64,000 bases of DNA, taken from contig NC_085138.1 in assembly GCF_035046485.1 (NCBI RefSeq), positions 5,889,409-5,953,408 on the forward strand, written 5' to 3'. The number at the start of each line of letters is the position of its first letter. Positions within the stretch are counted from its first letter, which is position 1. Both the position numbers and the translations under genes were made by a program. The notes under the pieces are model-generated. The model saw only the letters and a list, made by a program, of their open reading frames with translations. It was not told where the DNA came from and made no database searches. Below, one piece after another: positions 58,764-64,000 of this stretch. Source of the DNA: Aedes albopictus. Taxonomy: Eukaryota > Arthropoda > Insecta > Diptera > Culicidae.

Positions 58764-59791
58764 CAGGGGATAGACAAAATGATCAGCAGAAGCAAAATTT
58801 TCACTTTTCAAAAAATGTTCAATTAGCTGTAAGTTTTCGAAAAGCGAAAATATTATCAAATTTATACTGTGAGTTGATCAACTAGTTGTGTATCAGTGGT
58901 CAAAATTTGAAAACGATCGGGCTATTCTGCCCGAAGATATAAAGATTCTAGAAAAAGGTATAATTATCCGATAGCCAACTTTGAGCTGTTATATTTCAGG
59001 ATCCAATGAATCGTATGCAATAAATTTTTGAGTATTTATGACTCATATAATGAGCTTTGAAAAACTTTTGACATAATGAAATGGAAGAAAACTATAACGA
59101 TTAGATTATATTTCTAATAAAACATCAAATTTTCTTAAATTTCAACATCGTTTCAAAATTCAAGGTGCTTTTTTTTATTCTTAATCACTTAAACTTAAAG
59201 CAACTGACGAAAAATTGCAAGTGCCGGTGCTGGGAATCAAACCCATAACCATCCGCATATGAAGCGAACGTGTGACCAACTACGCCACTATGTATTCAAG
59301 ATGCTCATTTAAATTCCTTCTAATTGTATTGAATATAAATATGTTTTGAAGGAAAGTAATAACATAATCGGCAGTAAATTGAAAAAGTAATGGGATGCAT
59401 GTTAAAAATTGATCAATTTACTAAAAAATCAAAAAATAAATGAAATGTCTATAACTTTTTCTCTTGTTAATAATTTTAAGTTGAGTCAAACGTTTTCCAA
59501 AGCTCATTATGATAAGTCATAAATGGTCAAAATTTCATTGCATACGGTTCAATGAATCCGGAGATATAACAGCTCAAAGTTGGCTATCTGATAATAATAC
59601 CTAGAATCATTATAGCTTCATGCAGAATAGCCCGGTCTTTTCCAAATTTTGACCACTGATACACAACTAGTTGATCAACTTACAGTAAAAGTTTGAGAAT
59701 ATTTGATGCGTTTTTCGAAAAGTTACAGCTAACTGAACAATTTTTGAAAAGTGAAAATTTTGCTTCTGCTGATCATTTTGTCTATCCCCTA
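58764..59791. mobile_element. long-armed TA foldback element, copy B
   Basis: Same family as 44234-45154. Ends CAGGGGATAGACAAAATG and the complement of TAGGGGATAGACAAAATG, TA flanks (58762-58763, 59792-59793), long inverted arms. It is about 100 bp longer than copy A because of the nested SINE. Confidence 0.87.
59170..59293 (-). mobile_element. short tRNA-derived SINE nested in foldback copy B
   Basis: On the minus strand the A-box TAGTGGCGTAGTTGGTCAC and B-box GGGTTTGATTCCC precede a tail AAGAATAAAAAAA. The 12-bp direct repeat ATTCAAG(G/A)TGCT lies at 59158-59169 and 59294-59305. The empty site matches copy A near 44642. Confidence 0.85.
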
Positions 59792-59829
59792 TATCTAGAT
59801 ATAGGTTACCCAAAATATCCCTGTAGAGA

Positions 59830-60390
59830 TTTCTAATGATTTTTTTAAATCAATATACCGAAAAAATGACTGAATGGCTGCCCAAAAAATATCTTTTGAT
59901 GTATTCTCCTACGAATTACTTAAAAAACGTGTAATTACTGTAAAACTTCAGCAAAGAATACTTGAAAAAATCGGTGGAATACCTAGACAAGTTCACAAAA
60001 AAAAACTATTGGATGAATTTTTGAACAAATCTTAAGAAGAATTTATTCTGCAAATTACTTAAGAAATTTGTCAGAGAATCTCTAAAAAATTACAATGAAA
60101 TTCCTTAAGAAATTCCCGATGAAATTTCTTGTATAAATTGCTATAAGCTGAGAGTATTAATCGCAGAATTCCTAAAAAAAACATTCTAGGAATTTTGCAA
60201 CGAATTTCCCAAAGGTAGTTTCTTAAAGAATTCCAGGTGAAATTCTCGTATAAGCACCTGCAGGAATTTGCTAATGGAACCCTCAGATAAATTTATGAAG
60301 AAATCTCTGGAAGGATTCTTAAACGATTCTCTTGAGAAGTTCTTCAAGAAATCTCTGCAGTAGTTTCGCCAAAGAATCCTTATGTTAATC
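59830..60390. repeat. GGAATTCC-type array, diverged
   Basis: AAGAAATT(C/T), GAATTCCT and AATCTCT(G/A)GAAG units, continuing the same style as 57901-58660. Confidence 0.55.
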
Positions 60391-61840
60391 CCTGATGGAG
60401 TCCCAATTTTTTTACTTGTTCATTTATTTGGGAGGCTTGGGCAATGTTGCAACCGGCATTTGTTGCGACAATCCACCCAATGCGACATAAGTTTATCCCA
60501 ACTTGAACATAATAAGATCAAGATCGTGCATCACGAGTTTAGAGATTTTAAGCCTTGCATTGCGATTTTTCGGGTGGTAACTACGAGTCGATGAACACTG
60601 CAACGCTGTTGAAGATCTACCATTAAACAGTTTCGAGTTTGGATTGGGTAAGAAATCGAACTTAGATCTAGTCAAATTGTAATCTTAATTTGAACCATTT
60701 CGAAATTCATTAAAACGACGTACTTTTTAGGCAAATATTGTCAGAAAAAGATGTAAACAGTTTTCCTTCCGTAATATAACCTGATAACATGGACTTTAAA
60801 AGCATTGAAGAAAAAGCGTTTTTGTCATGGAAAATAGTCAATTTAAAAATCACTGTGATTTCACCCATTTATCCCCCCCCCCCCCCCCCCAGAGAAAGCA
60901 CATTTTGGTGCACTCGTACAGCTCATGCATTGTATCACACGCAATATGTGAAAACATCAAATGAAAGCTTATTTATCGTAGCATCGAACAACCGAATAAT
61001 ATTCCGCATTATGTGTCATAAATTTATCAAATTTAAGTTATTCTTACTTGGAGAATGTTATCTTAAGATGAACCATTTGTAATCTAAATTTGAACTAATA
61101 AACGGGGGCGAGCTTCCAGTGTTGGCCTGCAGACTGCGCTAGTGGTTGTTTTGTTCACTCTTGGGGGATGAAAAATTCCAAATTTAGTTTCCAAGTTCCT
61201 GAAGAGTTTAGAACATTCTGAAATTCCACTGCCTAATGAAACATAGTTATGGGAATTAGCAGATCCATGTGTTTTTCTATTGTTCAGCACGAAATTGACT
61301 GTTGTGGGAGATGCTCGAGCTGCTGCCGCCAGTAGTTCAAATTAAGATTAAAATTGGTTCAAATTAAGATTAAAATCATTGTTGACGAATAATCGAATTT
61401 TTCAATGAAATTCGGTGCAAATACAAACTTTTTACCACTTAACAGAAAGCTTATACCCGTAGCTTTCATGTACATAAGATTTTCCCGTAGTAAATTATTT
61501 CCATGTGGAAGAAAAAAATCACTCAAAATTTGCGCTACTTTGAAAAGCCGCAATTTGGTTCAACTTTTGATTACCTACCCTAGTAGTAATTGATTATTCA
61601 CAAGTTGAAAAGTACGCAACAAATACAGCTTCCGTTTTGTCTGCAACAAAAAATAGAGATCATGTCATTATCTGTAACCAGTTGGGATAAAGAGTAATCC
61701 CCACGCTTTCTTTGTTGCTTGTTTTGTGCATCTTTTGTCTGACAATTCTCTTCACTGTATGGGCACAACAGAGCCGGAATCACTATGGAATCTCACTTGC
61801 TTGAGCAACTTGTTGAGAAACTTTCAATATCTGGAGAATT
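60391..61840. other. anonymous intergenic sequence
   Basis: No supported gene. It holds an 18-base poly-C run at about 60872-60889. Several 60-97-codon frames on both strands lack domains. TTCAAATTAAGATTAAAAT is duplicated in tandem near 61335-61375. Confidence 0.4.
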
Positions 61841-61849
61841 TTACTATGA

Positions 61850-62600
61850 TTTTCTGATAGAATTTACAAAAATAATGCTTGGAGGAAACTCCCGAAAGAA
61901 TCCTTAGAAGAATTCCCATGAGAATATCTGGAGCTTTTTTGAGATTTCCTGCAAAAAAATCATCAAAAATCCCTAAATAAAGTCTTTTAGTGGGTATTTT
62001 GAGAAACCAAGATGAGCTCCTGAAATAACGTCTGCAAGACTTATCCTGCAGTAGTTTTCCAATGATTCCTGAAAGAATTCATCAAAGAAACTCGTGAACG
62101 AATTCGTAAAGAAAAGTCCTGCTCAAATGGTACAAGACCCTACCTTGGGAAATTCCCGAAAGAAATTCCGTGACGAAGTCCTTAAGCAACTTCAAAAAAA
62201 AATAATTTTAACGAATCCCTTGAAAAATAAAATAAGGAATCCTGATAGCAATTCCCCAAAACAAAGTTCGAGAATTTCCCCAAAGAATGCCTTAAATTAT
62301 CGTTCTGGAGAAAATTTCAATAATTCTGGAGGAATTCCCGGAATAATGTTTAGTATTTCAAAAGAATGCATGGAGGAAGTTCATAAGGAAACCTTGATGG
62401 AAGACCTGATTGAGTCGTTTGAGGAATTCCCACAGGATTGCTTACAATAATTTCCAACGGAATTTCTAGAGTAATTCTCGGAAAAGTCTCTGGACAAATT
62501 TCCAAAGGAGTACCTAGGGATCCCTGAAAGGATTGCTGAGGGCATCATCGATGGATTTCCATTAAACATCCCTGGAAAAATTCTTTTGAAATCTCTGAAA
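61850..62600. repeat. GGAATTCC-type array
   Basis: GAATCC(T/C), GAATTCCC and GGAGGAA units; the 118-codon plus frame (62094-62450) is a repeat translation of biased composition. Confidence 0.6.
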
Positions 62601-63285
62601 CATCTGTCAAATTTTCGTTCGACTTGAATAAATAGCCCCTAAGAAGAATTCAAAAAAACACTTTTTGTTTTTCAATATTTTTCAACCAAATTTTAACACA
62701 AGAAGTTCATATCCTTCAAATTCAGGGATTTGATAGGGATTTTTGGATTGAACACCTGGTTCCGGAGTTATTCCGGAATAAAAATGGGTCATTGAAATTG
62801 TCCATATTGGGAAAAGTTAATTTCGATATGAGAAAACTTTAGTTTTCAGACGTAATTGAACTAGAATGATAGAAAAATATGTCTTAAATTTCATCCCGGT
62901 CACTTACGTGCCTTGGAACCAGTTTTACGGATGTTTCGAGGAACCGCTACCGGGGTCAATTTTTGAATATTATCCAGTACCTCATACGACACCTCAAATT
63001 TCTTGATATTTTATGATATATCATTCTGAGCTATTTTTATGATATTCGAAATAATTCGTCCATTTTGGAATCCATATGCGGATTTCACGGAAATCGGTAC
63101 CGGTGGTTCCGCGGTCCATTTTTCGAAGATGAATAAACACATATGATTTTGAAACTTGTAGCATATGAATTAATTTGGGTATTTTGGAATCCGTTTACCG
63201 ATTTTCCGGAATCATGTTTCCAGGGCCATGTTTTGAAAATGATTCAATGCTGTCACTATACTGGTGTATGGAATTCCCATCCTGA
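62601..63285. repeat. anonymous sequence with weak ~150-bp repetition
   Basis: Segments GTACCGG(T/G)GG, then TCCATTTTTCGAA or TCAATTTTTGAAT, recur near 62950, 63110 and 63220. Too diverged to define a unit securely. No gene. Confidence 0.4.
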
Positions 63286-63289
63286 CATA

Positions 63290-64000
63290 GAAGGCTAGAA
63301 TTCTTGCTGGATTATTTCGAGCAATCTTCCTGCAATTCCTCCAAAAAATTCTCCAACGATTCCTTCAGGGACTCTTCCATGGATTTCTCCAGAACACCTC
63401 TACCGATTCCTCCAGTAGGGCAATCCTCTTGGCATATATTCAAGGAACTTCTTTTAGCATTCCTCCAGCTATTTCGGATGGGATTTCAGAGACTTATTAT
63501 CTCCCGAAATACTTCTTCTAGAGATTTCAGAATTCTATAATGATCCCTAGAATAATGCCGCAAGGCATTATAGTAAGGGTTTCTGGATGAGTCATGGGAA
63601 GAATTGCTGGAAGAACCACAGCAGAAATTGCTTGTGAAAGGCCAAGAGGAGTTCGTGGAGGAACATCATGAGAAATTTATGGGAAAATCTTTGGATTAAA
63701 TCTATTGGATAAAAATTCTGGAGGAATCACCGGAAGAATCTATGGAAAAATCACTGTAGGAAATCTTAGAAGGATTCTGGAATGTACCATTGTAGAAATT
63801 TCAACAGAAATCCTAGGGATTACTGGAGGAAACCATTCTGAAATTTCTAAAGAAACCCCATCAGGAATGTCTGGAAAATCAAAAGAAAAATTTCTTAAAG
63901 AAATACTTGCAGAAATATCTTGAGAAGTCCCTGAAAGAACTGGTAGAGGTGTTCTGAAAGAATCTACAGAGAAGACCCAAGGCCCTGATGGAATCACAGG
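63290..64000. repeat. GGAATTCC-type array running off the window
   Basis: 63300-63480 reads TTCCTCCAG/CAATTCCTCC; from about 63590 it reads GGAGGAATC/GAAATTTCT, the reverse orientation. The array continues past the window end, so its length is unknown. Confidence 0.65.

Overview
The window reads as repeat-dense nuclear DNA of a mosquito, most likely Aedes. The main clue is a tRNA-derived SINE ending in (AAG)n that I recognise as Feilai, a family described from Ae. aegypti. It sits with many nested MITEs, foldback elements, degenerate minisatellites and an RTE-like non-LTR pseudogene. Real genes have small introns (66-131 nt) and insect-type core promoter signals. No rRNA, functional tRNA, CRISPR or prokaryotic operon was found. 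Species is an inference; no search was run.

Only two host genes are well supported, both on the minus strand. (1) 17458-19533: a five-exon polypeptide N-acetylgalactosaminyltransferase (GALNT/pgant family) of 567 residues, with an N-terminal membrane anchor, GT-A catalytic domain and C-terminal ricin-type lectin domain, behind a TATA-like/Inr promoter near 19570. Its Gal/GalNAc-T motif is divergent. (2) 51666-52465: a 222-residue DUF4780-like protein with a non-coding 5' exon and an AATAAA signal. Its single coding intron is almost entirely a 125-bp TA-flanked MITE. Two very short candidate first exons on the plus strand (26342, 43837) are speculative.

Layout. 1-7900: anonymous sequence with two MITEs, a 1.4-kb hAT element with a clear 8-bp target-site duplication (TSD) inside a GGAATTCC-type array, and a TTAA-flanked element. 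8.9-12.2 kb and 39.8-43.1 kb: two copies of a ~3.3-kb element built of ~150-bp units, one carrying Feilai and the other a 742-bp TA MITE. 12.3-15.2 kb: degenerate tandem repeats with a nested MITE and a mirrored array. 15.7-19.6 kb: the GALNT gene island. 21.5-22.1 kb: a ~120-bp-unit minisatellite. 22.7-25.7 kb: LINE debris. 27.4-29.5 kb: a small hAT MITE and a 1.47-kb near-perfect foldback with Transib-like ends. 29.6-34.9 kb: a 5-kb GGAATTCC-type array, followed by three ~315-bp units. 44.2-45.2 and 58.8-59.8 kb: two copies of a long-armed TA foldback. 48.2-49.0 kb: a 628-bp TRIM (miniature LTR retroelement) inside a MITE. 51.6-52.6 kb: the DUF4780-like gene. 53.4-54.9 kb: a 689-bp tRNA-headed retroposon with a 25-bp TSD inside a foldback. 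The rest is degenerate arrays to the window end.

The two genes show no functional link. Much of the window's content is transposition history, and many of the open reading frames on both strands are artefacts of simple repeats.
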